Position numbers and translations under genes: made by a program. Below, one piece after another: positions 31,358 through 42,188 of a stretch of 64,000 bases of DNA (positions within the stretch are counted from its first letter, which is position 1; every line of letters begins with the position of its first letter). The DNA comes from Candidatus Rokuibacteriota bacterium (GTDB lineage Bacteria > Methylomirabilota > Methylomirabilia > Rokubacteriales > CSP1-6). The notes beneath the pieces are model-generated. The model did not search any database, was not told where the DNA came from, and saw nothing but the letters and a program-made list of their open reading frames with translations. Location of the stretch: positions 1 through 64,000 of the forward strand of contig QHSP01000020.1 in NCBI GenBank assembly GCA_003220495.1, read 5' to 3'.

Positions 31358-31398
31358 TGCAAATAAGAAGGCTCCAGGGGCCGGCCCCTGGAGCCTGG
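31358..31398 (-). terminator. Intrinsic terminator of the repeat-protein gene
   Basis: A perfect 26-bp palindrome (13-bp arms, 31370-31395) begins GGCTCCAGGGG on either strand. It lies 28 bases after the stop of the repeat-protein gene. On the minus strand it is followed by TTCTTATTT, a modest T-rich tract, so it should end minus-strand transcripts. It is 38 bases before the protease start, so leaky readthrough could still reach that gene. Confidence 0.65.
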
Positions 31399-31423
31399 GT
31401 ACTGCGACTGCAAAAATACCGTC

Positions 31424-32257
31424 TTACTTCATCAGGCCCATCGCCTCGACGGCCTTCGCCTTGGCGGCGTCCATGTTTCCGGCCTTGCACGCAGCCTCGG
31501 CCTCCCGAACCAGCTTCACCGCATCGCTACCCGACGAAGACTTGGCACCGGCCAGCGAGCGCGGGGCCTGGATGTCCTGACCCGCCCGCGGAGCCTGGAT
31601 GTCTTGGCCAGCGCGCGGAGCCTGAATGTCTTGGCCAGCGCGCGGAGCCTGAATGTCTTGACCCGCCCGCGGAGCCTGGATGTCCTGACCAGCGCGCGGA
31701 GCCTGAATGTCTTGACCCGCCCGCGGGGCCTGGATGTCCTGGCCGGCGCGCGGCGCCTGAATGTCCTGACGCGAGCCGGCTAGCGATCGGGGCGCCTGGA
31801 TGTCCTGACCGCGCGGGGCCTGGATGTCCTGACCGGTACGCGGCGCCTGAATGTCCTGGCCAGCGCGCGGAGCCTGGATGTCTTGACCCGCCCGCGGCGC
31901 CTGGATGTCCTGGCCGGCGCGCGGCGCCTGGATGTCTTGACCCGCCCGCGGGGCCTGGATGTCCTGGCCGGCGCGCGGCGCCTGAATGTCCTGACGCGAG
32001 CCGGCGAGCGACCGGGGCGCCTGGATGTCTTGACCGCTACGCGGGGCCTGGATGTCCTGGCCAGCGCGCGGCGCCTGAATGTCCTGACGCGAGCCGGCGA
32101 GCGAGCGCGGCGCCTGGACATCCTGGGCCTTCGAAACCTTCTTCAGCATCGCCTGAGCCTGGCTGACTTCGGCCGGGCACTGAGTCTGCGCGTCGACGAC
32201 AGGCGCCACGGTCGCGACGACTGCCACGCTCATGATTGCCGCCAAAAATCTCTTCAT
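31424..32257 (-). CDS. Secreted tandem-repeat protein (QDIQAPR repeats)
   Basis: A 277-residue exported protein. Signal peptide MKRFLAAIMSVAVVATVAPV ends near VDA; a short helix with a Cys (CPAEVSQAQAMLKKVSKAQ) follows. Residues 45-233 are about 21 copies of a 7-residue core QDIQAPR with a 2-residue AG linker; in four places the linker is the longer SLAGSR/SLAGAK. The C-terminal helix has another Cys (AVKLVREAEAACKAGNMDAA). The two helical ends could pair through a disulfide, with the repeats as an extended loop. Start ATG 32257 is preferred; ATG four codons earlier is possible. Function unknown; the repeats show no metal or sugar motif. Confidence 0.75.
   Translation of the reverse strand: MKRFLAAIMSVAVVATVAPVVDAQTQCPAEVSQAQAMLKKVSKAQDVQAPRSLAGSRQDIQAPRAGQDIQAPRSGQDIQAPRSLAGSRQDIQAPRAGQDIQAPRAGQDIQAPRAGQDIQAPRAGQDIQAPRAGQDIQAPRTGQDIQAPRGQDIQAPRSLAGSRQDIQAPRAGQDIQAPRAGQDIQAPRAGQDIQAPRAGQDIQAPRAGQDIQAPRAGQDIQAPRAGQDIQAPRSLAGAKSSSGSDAVKLVREAEAACKAGNMDAAKAKAVEAMGLMK
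31559..32125 (-). repeat. Coding minisatellite, 27-bp unit
   Basis: About 20 tandem units encoding QDIQAPRAG; single changes give SG or TG linkers and one unit has only G. Longer 39-bp units ending SLAGSR recur at intervals, giving a higher-order pattern. Units differ mostly at silent positions, so the array is not very recent, but the protein motif is held almost constant. It is inside the repeat-protein gene and stays in frame because units are multiples of three. Confidence 0.9.
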
Positions 32258-32545
32258 CAGTCTTTCCATTTCCCCTGGTTTGGTTGGATCGGTTCGATCA
32301 GTTCACCGCGGCCAGCGTGCTCCGTTGTCCCCCTCTCGGCGTTGACGTCCACTCGGTGGCTACGACTCTCGGCCTGAGATTAGGAGCAACCGGAATGCCA
32401 GCCGCGCACTGTCGTGAAGGACGAATGAAACAAGCTACTTATTCAGAATTCTCAGCTGCGCTAGCTGGCGTTGTGTCCTGTCCCGCCCCAACAGGGGGTC
32501 CGGCATTCTGCCCGTCGCTCCCCTTGTGGTAGCCTGACACCCAAC

Positions 32546-33880
32546 ATGCATCGGATATCGCGTATTTTGCTGCTTTTGGGGCTCAGCGCGCTGATCCTGG
32601 CCGCTGCCTGTTCGAGCGCGGGCAAGGTCAAATCTGAGGTCACGGTCGAGGCGCCCACCCGCCACGTGCTGCACAACGGGGTCCGCATCCTCCTTCAAGA
32701 GTACCCCTTCGGTGAAGTCGTCGCTGTCCAGCTCTGGGTGCGTGCAGGGGGAAGGGACGAGGCCGCGGCTGAGCTCGGGCTGGCGCACTATCTCGAGCAC
32801 ATGCTCTTCAAGGGAACGACGACGCGCTCGAAGGGCTTCGTCGACCGAGACGTCGAAGCGCTCGGCGGATACGTGAACGCTGGGACCTCGCTCGATTTCA
32901 CGTACTACTACGTGGTCCTCCCCGCGACGCGCGCGGTTGCGGCCATCGAGATGCTCGCCGACATCAGCGTCAACTCGAGTCTCGACGAGACCGAGCTGGA
33001 GCTCGAGAAGAAAGTCGTCATCGAGGAGATGCGGCTGGGCGAGGACACTCCACAGCGACACCTGACCCGCCAGCTCTACGGGATGGTGTTCGACGGCCAT
33101 CCCTACGGCCGCTCACTGCTCGGCACGCCTGAGATCATCCAGAAGCTCACGCGGAACACGCTGCTCGCCTTCTATCGGCGCCACTACGTCCCGGAGTCGT
33201 TCACCCTGGTCGTCGTCGGGCCGATCGACAAGGCGGCGATACTCCAGGCGGCCGAGCGCACGCTCGGTCGCCTGCCGAGGAGCGGCTTCGAGCGGTTGCC
33301 GCAATCGATGCCCGCCACTCTCACGCCGAAGAAAAACGAGGTTCAGCGGCCTGGAGCGCTGGCCTACCTCGGGATGGCATGGCTCGGCCCGAAGCTCGAT
33401 CACGCCGACACCCCCGCCGTGGAGCTTCTCGCCTCGATCCTCGGTCAATCACGCTCGTCGCGTCTGCCCCAGTCGCTCCGGGAACGGCAAGGGCTCGTCA
33501 ATTCCGTACGCTCCGACTACGTGGAGTACGAGGCCGGCGGCGTGATCATGGTGACGGCGCAGCTCGAATCCGTGAATCTCGCCCGCGCTGAGACCGAGAC
33601 CCTGAACGAGATCCGACGCATTCGCGACCAGGGCGTCAGCGACGAGGAGCTTCGCCGTGCGATCACGCGCGCGGAAGCCGAGCGCGCCTTTCGGAGCGAG
33701 ACCGCCGAGGGACGCGCCCGGCTGTTCGGCCACGCCGAGACGGTGTGGCGCCTCTCCGGGGAGCTCGCGTACCTCGATCGGCTGCGATCCGTCACGGCCG
33801 ATCAGGTTCGACTGGCGGCTCGGCGCTACCTGGATCTCGAGCGCTACGGACGGCTTGCGTTCGTGCCTCCGGCTCGATGA
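32546..33880 (+). CDS. M16 family zinc peptidase lipoprotein, catalytic member of a pair
   Basis: A 444-residue exported peptidase with lipobox LAAAC (Cys22). HYLEHMLF (residues 81-88) is the inverted zinc motif HxxEH (His81, Glu84, His85), and EKKVVIEEMR supplies the distal Glu. RQLYGMVFDGHPYGRSLLGT and HYVPESFTLVVVGPID are usual M16 features. Typical of PqqL/YmxG-like exported M16 proteins that degrade small peptides in the periplasm. The stop overlaps the start of the second M16 gene (ATGA). First gene of the dense plus-strand block. Confidence 0.93.
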   Translation: MHRISRILLLLGLSALILAAACSSAGKVKSEVTVEAPTRHVLHNGVRILLQEYPFGEVVAVQLWVRAGGRDEAAAELGLAHYLEHMLFKGTTTRSKGFVDRDVEALGGYVNAGTSLDFTYYYVVLPATRAVAAIEMLADISVNSSLDETELELEKKVVIEEMRLGEDTPQRHLTRQLYGMVFDGHPYGRSLLGTPEIIQKLTRNTLLAFYRRHYVPESFTLVVVGPIDKAAILQAAERTLGRLPRSGFERLPQSMPATLTPKKNEVQRPGALAYLGMAWLGPKLDHADTPAVELLASILGQSRSSRLPQSLRERQGLVNSVRSDYVEYEAGGVIMVTAQLESVNLARAETETLNEIRRIRDQGVSDEELRRAITRAEAERAFRSETAEGRARLFGHAETVWRLSGELAYLDRLRSVTADQVRLAARRYLDLERYGRLAFVPPAR

Positions 33881-35181
33881 TCCGCCTCGGATTGCCGCTC
33901 GCGACGGCATGGCTGGCCCTCGTGCTCACGGCCCCCAGCGCCCATGCGCAGGAGCCGCCGGTCGCGCGCCGCGTCCTTCCCAATGGATTGACGGTGCTGG
34001 TGCGCGAGAACGACGCGGCCGGCGTCGTCGCCGTGTCGCTGCAGGTTCGCGCCGGCTCGCGCTTCGAAACCGAATCGACCGCCGGCATCACCAACTTCCT
34101 GCACCGCGCGATGCTCCGCGGCACCGCCCGGCGGACGGCGGTGCAGCTGGCCGAGAGCTCCGAAGACATCGGCGGCAGCCTCGACGCGAACGGCGAAGTC
34201 GAGGCCGCCGAAGTGCGAGGACAGGCGCTCGCGGTCCACTGGGAGACCTTGCTGGCGCTCGTCGCGGAGGTCGCCCTGCAACCGGCGCTGCCGCCGGACG
34301 AAGTCGAGAAGGAGCGTCGCCTGCTTCTCGGTCAGATCAAGTCGCGCGCCGACGCGCCGTTCTCTTTCAGCTTCGATGCCATGCTTCGGGAGCTCTACGG
34401 GACCAATCCCTACGGGCGAAATCACCTCGGCTCCAAGGAGAGCATCGAGCGGCTGACGCGCGACGATCTGCTCGCGCACTATCGCGCGATCTATCAGCCG
34501 GACCGCATGGTGCTCGCCGTCAGCGGCCAGGTGGAGCGCAAACGCGTCATGAAGGCGACCGAGCGCCTCTTCGGCCGCATGGTGCGCTCCGGGCCGGACA
34601 CGCGGCCCGCGCTCGCCGTTCCCGAGCCGTCAGGGGAGCGTCGTGTCATCCCACGCTCGGCCAAGCAGGCGCAGGTTCTGGTCGGCTACCTCGGCCCAGA
34701 TCCCTCGGATCCTCTGTACCCGGCCGTTCGGGTGCTCGCGGCCGCGCTCGGGGGCGGCATGGCGGGGAGATTGTTCGTCGAGCTCAGGGATCAACGCGGG
34801 CTGGCCTACTCGACGGGAGTCATTGCGCAGTTTCGCACCGGCCCCATCATCTTCGTCGCGTATGCCGGAACCGCGCCGGCCAGCGCCACGGCGGCCGAGG
34901 CGGGCATCTTGCGGGAGCTCGAGCGCATACGCGAGGCGCCGGTGAGCGGCGACGAGCTGGCGCGCGCGAAGGCATACGTCCGCGGTCACCTGGTGATGGA
35001 TCGCCGCACCAACGCGCGCCTGGCGTGGTACATGGCCTTCTTCGAGACCGTCGGAGCCGGTTGGGACTATCCGGACCGCTACGCCCGGGCGCTGGACGCG
35101 GTGACGGCCGAAGACGTCGCGCGGGCCGCGGAGCGGTACTTGACGCGGCCGAGCATCGTCGTCCTTGAGCCGACGCGCTGA
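33877..35181 (+). CDS. M16 family peptidase, inactive partner
   Basis: A 434-residue exported M16 protein with signal LPLATAWLALVLTAPSAHAQ. Where the catalytic motif should be it reads NFLHRAMLRGT, so the HxxEH zinc site is lost (no Glu-His pair). The rest of the fold is kept: ELYGTNPYGRNHLGS, DLLAHYRAIYQPDRMVLAVS, LRDQRGLAYSTG. In M16 heterodimers one subunit is catalytic and the other supplies the C-terminal half and the Arg/Tyr pair (here RGLAYS); this gene fits the second role. ATGA overlap with the catalytic gene, TGATG overlap with the rhomboid gene. Confidence 0.92.
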   Translation: MIRLGLPLATAWLALVLTAPSAHAQEPPVARRVLPNGLTVLVRENDAAGVVAVSLQVRAGSRFETESTAGITNFLHRAMLRGTARRTAVQLAESSEDIGGSLDANGEVEAAEVRGQALAVHWETLLALVAEVALQPALPPDEVEKERRLLLGQIKSRADAPFSFSFDAMLRELYGTNPYGRNHLGSKESIERLTRDDLLAHYRAIYQPDRMVLAVSGQVERKRVMKATERLFGRMVRSGPDTRPALAVPEPSGERRVIPRSAKQAQVLVGYLGPDPSDPLYPAVRVLAAALGGGMAGRLFVELRDQRGLAYSTGVIAQFRTGPIIFVAYAGTAPASATAAEAGILRELERIREAPVSGDELARAKAYVRGHLVMDRRTNARLAWYMAFFETVGAGWDYPDRYARALDAVTAEDVARAAERYLTRPSIVVLEPTR

Positions 35182-35888
35182 TGATCCCGCTCAAGGACGA
35201 CATTCCGAGCGAGAGCTTTCCGTTCGTCACGATCGGCTTGATCGGACTGAACGTGCTCGTCTTCCTCTACCAGGCCTCGATCGGGATGGGCGGCGATCCG
35301 CGGGCCGCGGAAGCGGTCGTGTTCGAGTTCGGCGCGACACCGTGCCGACTCACCGGCGCATGCTCGGTTCCCGGGGAGTTCCCGAGCCCCGTCACGACGA
35401 TCTTCACCTCGATGTTCCTGCACGGCGGGCTGCTGCACGTCGCCGGCAACATGCTCTATCTGTGGATCTTCGGCGACAACGTCGAGGACACGCTCGGACA
35501 CGGGCGCTATCTCGCGCTCTATCTGCTGGCCGGCGTGGCGGCGGCGGTGACGCAGGTGGCCGTGAACCCTCGATCGTCCATTCCGATGATCGGCGCGAGC
35601 GGCGCCGTCTCCGGCGTGCTCGGGGCGTACATCCTGCTCTTCCCGTTCGCCGGGGTTCATATGCTGCTGGTGTTCGGATTCTTCGTCCGAGTCGTCCGCT
35701 GGCCAGCCCTCGTCGTGCTCGGGTTCTGGATCGTCATCCAGGCGCTCAGCGGGATTCTCACGTTCAGCGCGGCGGCCTGGGGCGGCGGCGAAGCCGGCGG
35801 CACGGCATGGTTCGCTCACATCGGGGGATTTCTGGCCGGCATGGGCCTGCTGTTTCTGATGCGGACTCAGCGAGTCGGTCGCCTATAA
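35181..35888 (+). CDS. Rhomboid family intramembrane serine protease
   Basis: A 235-residue six- or seven-helix membrane protease cutting transmembrane segments. Catalytic Ser140 lies in GASGAVSGVLGAY and catalytic His213 in WFAHIGGFLAG. The first helix (FVTIGLIGLNVLVFLYQAS) and the FLHGGLLHVAGNMLYLWIFG motif are typical. A CRLTGAC segment in loop 1 could form a disulfide. Coupled to the M16 gene by TGATG. The stop TAA is part of a TATAAT hexamer (35884-35889) before tlyA. Confidence 0.93.
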   Translation: MIPLKDDIPSESFPFVTIGLIGLNVLVFLYQASIGMGGDPRAAEAVVFEFGATPCRLTGACSVPGEFPSPVTTIFTSMFLHGGLLHVAGNMLYLWIFGDNVEDTLGHGRYLALYLLAGVAAAVTQVAVNPRSSIPMIGASGAVSGVLGAYILLFPFAGVHMLLVFGFFVRVVRWPALVVLGFWIVIQALSGILTFSAAAWGGGEAGGTAWFAHIGGFLAGMGLLFLMRTQRVGRL

Positions 35889-35898
35889 TGAGCGCGTC

Positions 35899-36696
35899 AT
35901 GAAACGTCCAGCGCGCGTTCGGATCGATAAATTATTGGTCGACAAAGGGCTGATCGAGAGCCGGGAAAAGGCGGCGCGGCAGATCCTCGCCGGCGAGGTC
36001 TTCGTCGACGGGCAACTAGTGGATAAAGCAAGCGTCCTGGTCGTTCCGGGGGCCGCGGTCGAGGTCCGGGCGCGGAGCCCCTTCGTGAGCCGCGGCGGGG
36101 AGAAGCTCGTCCACGCGCTGGACCATTTCCAGATCAAGGTTGCCGGGCGGGTATGCATGGACGTCGGCGCCTCCACGGGCGGATTCACCGACTGCCTGCT
36201 CCAGAAGGGCGCCGCGCGAGTGTACGCGGTCGACGTCGGCACCGGCCAGCTCGACCCGCGCTTGCGGAAGGACCAGCGGGTCGTCGTCATGGAGCACACG
36301 AACGCTCGCGCGCTCGACCCGCGCGTCTTCGGCGACCAGCCGACGCTGGCGGTCATCGACGTGTCGTTCATCTCGCTCGAGAAGATCCTGCCCGCGACGT
36401 TCGGCGTGCTCGCCTCCCGCGGTGAAGTGATCTCGCTCGTGAAGCCGCAGTTCGAGGTCGGACGCGAGCACGTCGGGAAGGGCGGCGTCGTCCGCGAGCC
36501 GGCTCAGCACCGGGCGGCGGTCCAACGGCTGGCGCGCTATGCTGTGCTTCGAGGCTGGCATGTCCTTGGAGTCACCGCGTCTCCGCTGCGAGGCCCGAAG
36601 GGCAATCACGAGTTCTTCCTGCACTTCTCGACGCACGGCCGTACGGCCAGCGATCTGGAGTCGATGATCAGCCGGAGCGTCGAGGCACTTGCGTGA
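35899..36696 (+). CDS. tlyA: TlyA family rRNA methyltransferase / S4-domain protein
   Basis: A 265-residue protein: N-terminal S4 RNA-binding domain (RIDKLLVDKGLIESREKAAR) and a Rossmann methyltransferase domain (DVGASTGGFTDCLLQKGA, VYAVDVGTGQLDPRLR, DVSFISLEKILP, LVKPQFEVGR, GNHEFFLHF). TlyA-type enzymes make 2'-O-methylcytidines in rRNA; older annotation calls them hemolysins. Ten bases after the rhomboid stop and overlapping nadK by four (GTGA), a linkage common in bacteria (tlyA-nadK-recN). Confidence 0.93.
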   Translation: MKRPARVRIDKLLVDKGLIESREKAARQILAGEVFVDGQLVDKASVLVVPGAAVEVRARSPFVSRGGEKLVHALDHFQIKVAGRVCMDVGASTGGFTDCLLQKGAARVYAVDVGTGQLDPRLRKDQRVVVMEHTNARALDPRVFGDQPTLAVIDVSFISLEKILPATFGVLASRGEVISLVKPQFEVGREHVGKGGVVREPAQHRAAVQRLARYAVLRGWHVLGVTASPLRGPKGNHEFFLHFSTHGRTASDLESMISRSVEALA

Positions 36697-37550
36697 CCCG
36701 GGTCGGGATCGTCGCCAAGCCGGACGCGCCCCGCGCCAAGGGCGTCATCGCTCAGCTCCTGTCCTGGCTCTCTGCCCAGGGGCTCGGGGCGGTGCTCGAG
36801 AAGGAGACGGCCGACCTCGCGTCGGCTGACGTCCCCGCCGCGGCCGACAAGGCCGAGCTGCCGTCGCAGGTCGACCTGCTGATCGTCCTCGGTGGGGACG
36901 GAACTCTCCTCTCGATGGCCAGAGCGGTCGGCGACCTGGGCGTGCCCCTCCTCGGGGTGAACCTCGGAGGCCTCGGTTTCCTCACCGCGACGACGCTCGA
37001 CGAGATGCTCCCGGCGCTCGAAGCGTACCTGGCCGGCCGGATGACCATCGAGGAGCGGATGCTGCTGGCGGCGAAAGTGATTCGCAACGGCCAGCCGCTC
37101 TGCGAGTACGCGGCCCTCAACGACGTCGTCATCACGAAGTCGGCGATGAGCCGTATCATCAACCTCTCGGTGTCGGTCGACGGGCGCTACGCGACGGCGT
37201 ACCGCGCAGACGGCCTGATCATCTCGACGCCGACTGGATCGACGGCGTACTCGCTCTCCGCCGATGGCCCGATCCTTTTCCCGACGATGGATGCGGTCGT
37301 CCTGACCCCGATCTGCTCCCACACCCTGACCGATCGCCCGATCGTGCTGCCCGGCGGGGCCCGGATCGAGGTCACCTTGCTGGCCGATCAGGAGGTCATG
37401 GCAACGGTCGACGGGCAGGTGGGCGTCGGGCTCAGGGAGCGAGACACGGTCGAGGTACGGAAGGCGGCCTCGCGCATTCGGCTCGTCAGGTTTCCGCAGA
37501 AGGACTTCTTCTCCGTTCTCCGCACGAAACTCAAGTGGGGTGAGCGTTAA
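36693..37550 (+). CDS. nadK: NAD+ kinase
   Basis: A 285-residue cytoplasmic kinase making NADP+ from NAD+ and ATP or polyphosphate. GGDGT is present (LIVLGGDGTLLSMARAV), as are GVNLGGLGFLT, the NDVVI segment, DGLIISTPTGSTAYSLSADG and VLTPICSHTLTDRPIVLP. Starts at GTG overlapping the tlyA stop. Confidence 0.95.
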   Translation: MTRVGIVAKPDAPRAKGVIAQLLSWLSAQGLGAVLEKETADLASADVPAAADKAELPSQVDLLIVLGGDGTLLSMARAVGDLGVPLLGVNLGGLGFLTATTLDEMLPALEAYLAGRMTIEERMLLAAKVIRNGQPLCEYAALNDVVITKSAMSRIINLSVSVDGRYATAYRADGLIISTPTGSTAYSLSADGPILFPTMDAVVLTPICSHTLTDRPIVLPGGARIEVTLLADQEVMATVDGQVGVGLRERDTVEVRKAASRIRLVRFPQKDFFSVLRTKLKWGER

Positions 37551-37610
37551 CGCTGTATTCGCTCGGATACCGCTTGAGGTGGCCGCCTCGCTGACCTAGC
37601 ATCGGCCCAG

Positions 37611-39299
37611 ATGCTCCTCGAGATTCGAGTTCGCAACTTTGCCGTGATCGACGCCGTCACCGTATCTCTCCAACCCGGCCTCAACGTGCTCACCGGAGAG
37701 ACCGGCGCCGGAAAGTCGATGCTTCTCGACGCGATCCTCCTCATCCGCGGCGCCCGCGCCCAGACCGACGTCATCCGCACCGACACCGAGACGGCGACCG
37801 TGGAAGCGGTGTTCGAGGTAGCGCCGCGGGGTCCGGTCGCGGCCGCGCTCGACGAGGCCGGGCTCAGTCTCGACCAGGGACAGCTGGTGATTCGCCGAGA
37901 GCTCGCTCGTTCCGGTCGCCACCGCGCCTTCGTGAACGATTCGCCGGTCACGGTCGGCATGCTCGAACGCCTCGGCGACCACCTGGTCGAGATCCACGGC
38001 CAGCACGAGCACCAGCGCCTGCTCGAGCCGGCGCGGCAGCTCGACCTCCTGGACCGATTCGCGGATACCGAAGAGCTCCGCGACCGCGTGGGCGACCTGT
38101 TCGCGAAGCACCGCACCGCGGCGGCCGAGCTCGAGCGGGCGCGGGCGGCCGACCGCGATCGGGCCCGGCGCGAGGATCTGCTGCGGCTGCAGGTGTCGGA
38201 GCTCGACGCCGCGCGGCTGCGGGCGGGGGAGGAGGACGAGCTCCGGGTCGATCGCCGGAGGCTCCAGCACGCCGAACGGTTGTCGGCCGGCCTCGCCGAG
38301 GCCGCCGGGCTCCTCAACGACGACGACAGCTCGGCGATGAGTCGGCTCCACCGCACCGCCCGCCTGCTGCGAGATCTCGCGCGGCTCGATCCGGCGTTCG
38401 CCGCCCCGGCCGATTCGGTCGAAGGCGCCGGAGCGCTGATCGAGGACGCGCTCGCCGCGGTCCGCTCGCTGCGGAACAGCATCGCGATGGCGCCCGGGCG
38501 GCTCGAGGCGATCGATGAGCGTCTCGACGCGCTCACACGGCTCAAGCGGAAGTACGGCGACACGGAAGCGGCGATGCTCGTGTTCCGCGACGAGGCGGCG
38601 AGCGAGCTCGAGCGTCTGGGCCGACACGAGGAAATCCTGGCCGAGCAGGAGCGCATGCTCGGCGAGCTCGACGCCGAGCTTTCGGGCGGCGCGCACGAGC
38701 TCGCGAAGCGCCGGCACGACGCCGCCGAGCGGTTCGCCGGCGAAGCGGCGCGCGAGCTGCGCCAGCTCGGGATGGAGCGCGCTCGCTTCGAGATCGCCGT
38801 GGCGCGGGCGCCCTTCGCCGAGATCGGGCCCCGCGGGCTCGATCGAGTCGAGTTCCGCCTGTCGACGAACCCCGGCGAGGACCTGCGCCCGCTCGCGCGG
38901 ATCGCGTCGGGCGGCGAGCTCTCGCGCACGATGCTCGCGCTGAAGGCCATTCTCGCCCGCGCCGAGCGCGTGCCGACCATGATCTTCGACGAGGTCGACT
39001 CGGGCATCGGCGGCCGCGTGGCGGCGGTGGTGGCGCAGAAGCTCGCCGCAGCCGCGGAGGGCCGCCAGGTCCTCTGCGTCACCCACCTGGCGCCGATCGC
39101 CGCCCGCGCCGCCCACCACGTGCGGGTCTCGAAGACCGTGCGCGGCGGTCGGACGCGTGTCAGCGCCGAGCTCGTGACCGGTGAGGCGCGTGTGGAGGAG
39201 ATCGCCCGGATGGTGGCGGGCGACCGGGTCACCGAGACGGCTCGGGGCCACGCCCGCGAGCTTCTGGGGCGGCCGGGCTCGCGAACGCGCCCTGTATAA
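37611..39299 (+). CDS. recN: DNA repair protein RecN
   Basis: SMC-like ATPase of 562 residues for recombinational repair. Walker [15 protein letters not shown]-loop region with [11 protein letters not shown], a coiled-coil interior (residues about 150-370), ABC signature [14 protein letters not shown], Walker [14 protein letters not shown], and [14 protein letters not shown] at 37611. After 60 bases from nadK. Its stop lies in the hexamer TATAAT (39295-39300), ten bases before secA. Confidence 0.95.
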   Translation: MLLEIRVRNFAVIDAVTVSLQPGLNVLTGETGAGKSMLLDAILLIRGARAQTDVIRTDTETATVEAVFEVAPRGPVAAALDEAGLSLDQGQLVIRRELARSGRHRAFVNDSPVTVGMLERLGDHLVEIHGQHEHQRLLEPARQLDLLDRFADTEELRDRVGDLFAKHRTAAAELERARAADRDRARREDLLRLQVSELDAARLRAGEEDELRVDRRRLQHAERLSAGLAEAAGLLNDDDSSAMSRLHRTARLLRDLARLDPAFAAPADSVEGAGALIEDALAAVRSLRNSIAMAPGRLEAIDERLDALTRLKRKYGDTEAAMLVFRDEAASELERLGRHEEILAEQERMLGELDAELSGGAHELAKRRHDAAERFAGEAARELRQLGMERARFEIAVARAPFAEIGPRGLDRVEFRLSTNPGEDLRPLARIASGGELSRTMLALKAILARAERVPTMIFDEVDSGIGGRVAAVVAQKLAAAAEGRQVLCVTHLAPIAARAAHHVRVSKTVRGGRTRVSAELVTGEARVEEIARMVAGDRVTETARGHARELLGRPGSRTRPV

Positions 39300-39309
39300 T
39301 GAGGCCGAC

Positions 39310-42096
<2,787 letters not shown>

Positions 42097-42121
42097 AGGG
42101 CGATATCTAGGGTTTCGCGGC

Positions 42122-42152
42122 CCCAGCACCCCCAACGGCTGGTATTTTTTTC
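42122..42152 (+). terminator. Intrinsic terminator after secA
   Basis: CCAGC (42123-42127) pairs with GCTGG (42138-42142), and the stem is followed by TATTTTTTT. The stem is short (5 bp), but the uninterrupted T-run is good. It separates the tlyA-nadK-recN-secA group from the smc group. Confidence 0.6.
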
Positions 42153-42188
42153 TTTGGTCGTATCGGGTCCGCCGTGCTAGAAAACCCC

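Noticed and set aside
31559-32125. CRISPR array
   Set aside because: Repeats are 27-39 bp but contiguous, with no unique spacers, and encode a constant peptide in frame. No cas genes present.
30367-32166. Long plus-strand open frame of about 600 codons rich in Pro/Cys/Glu
   Set aside because: It is the antisense of the tandem repeats and the protease gene. High GC and the repeat keep several frames open. It has no ribosome site, and its composition follows the repeat.
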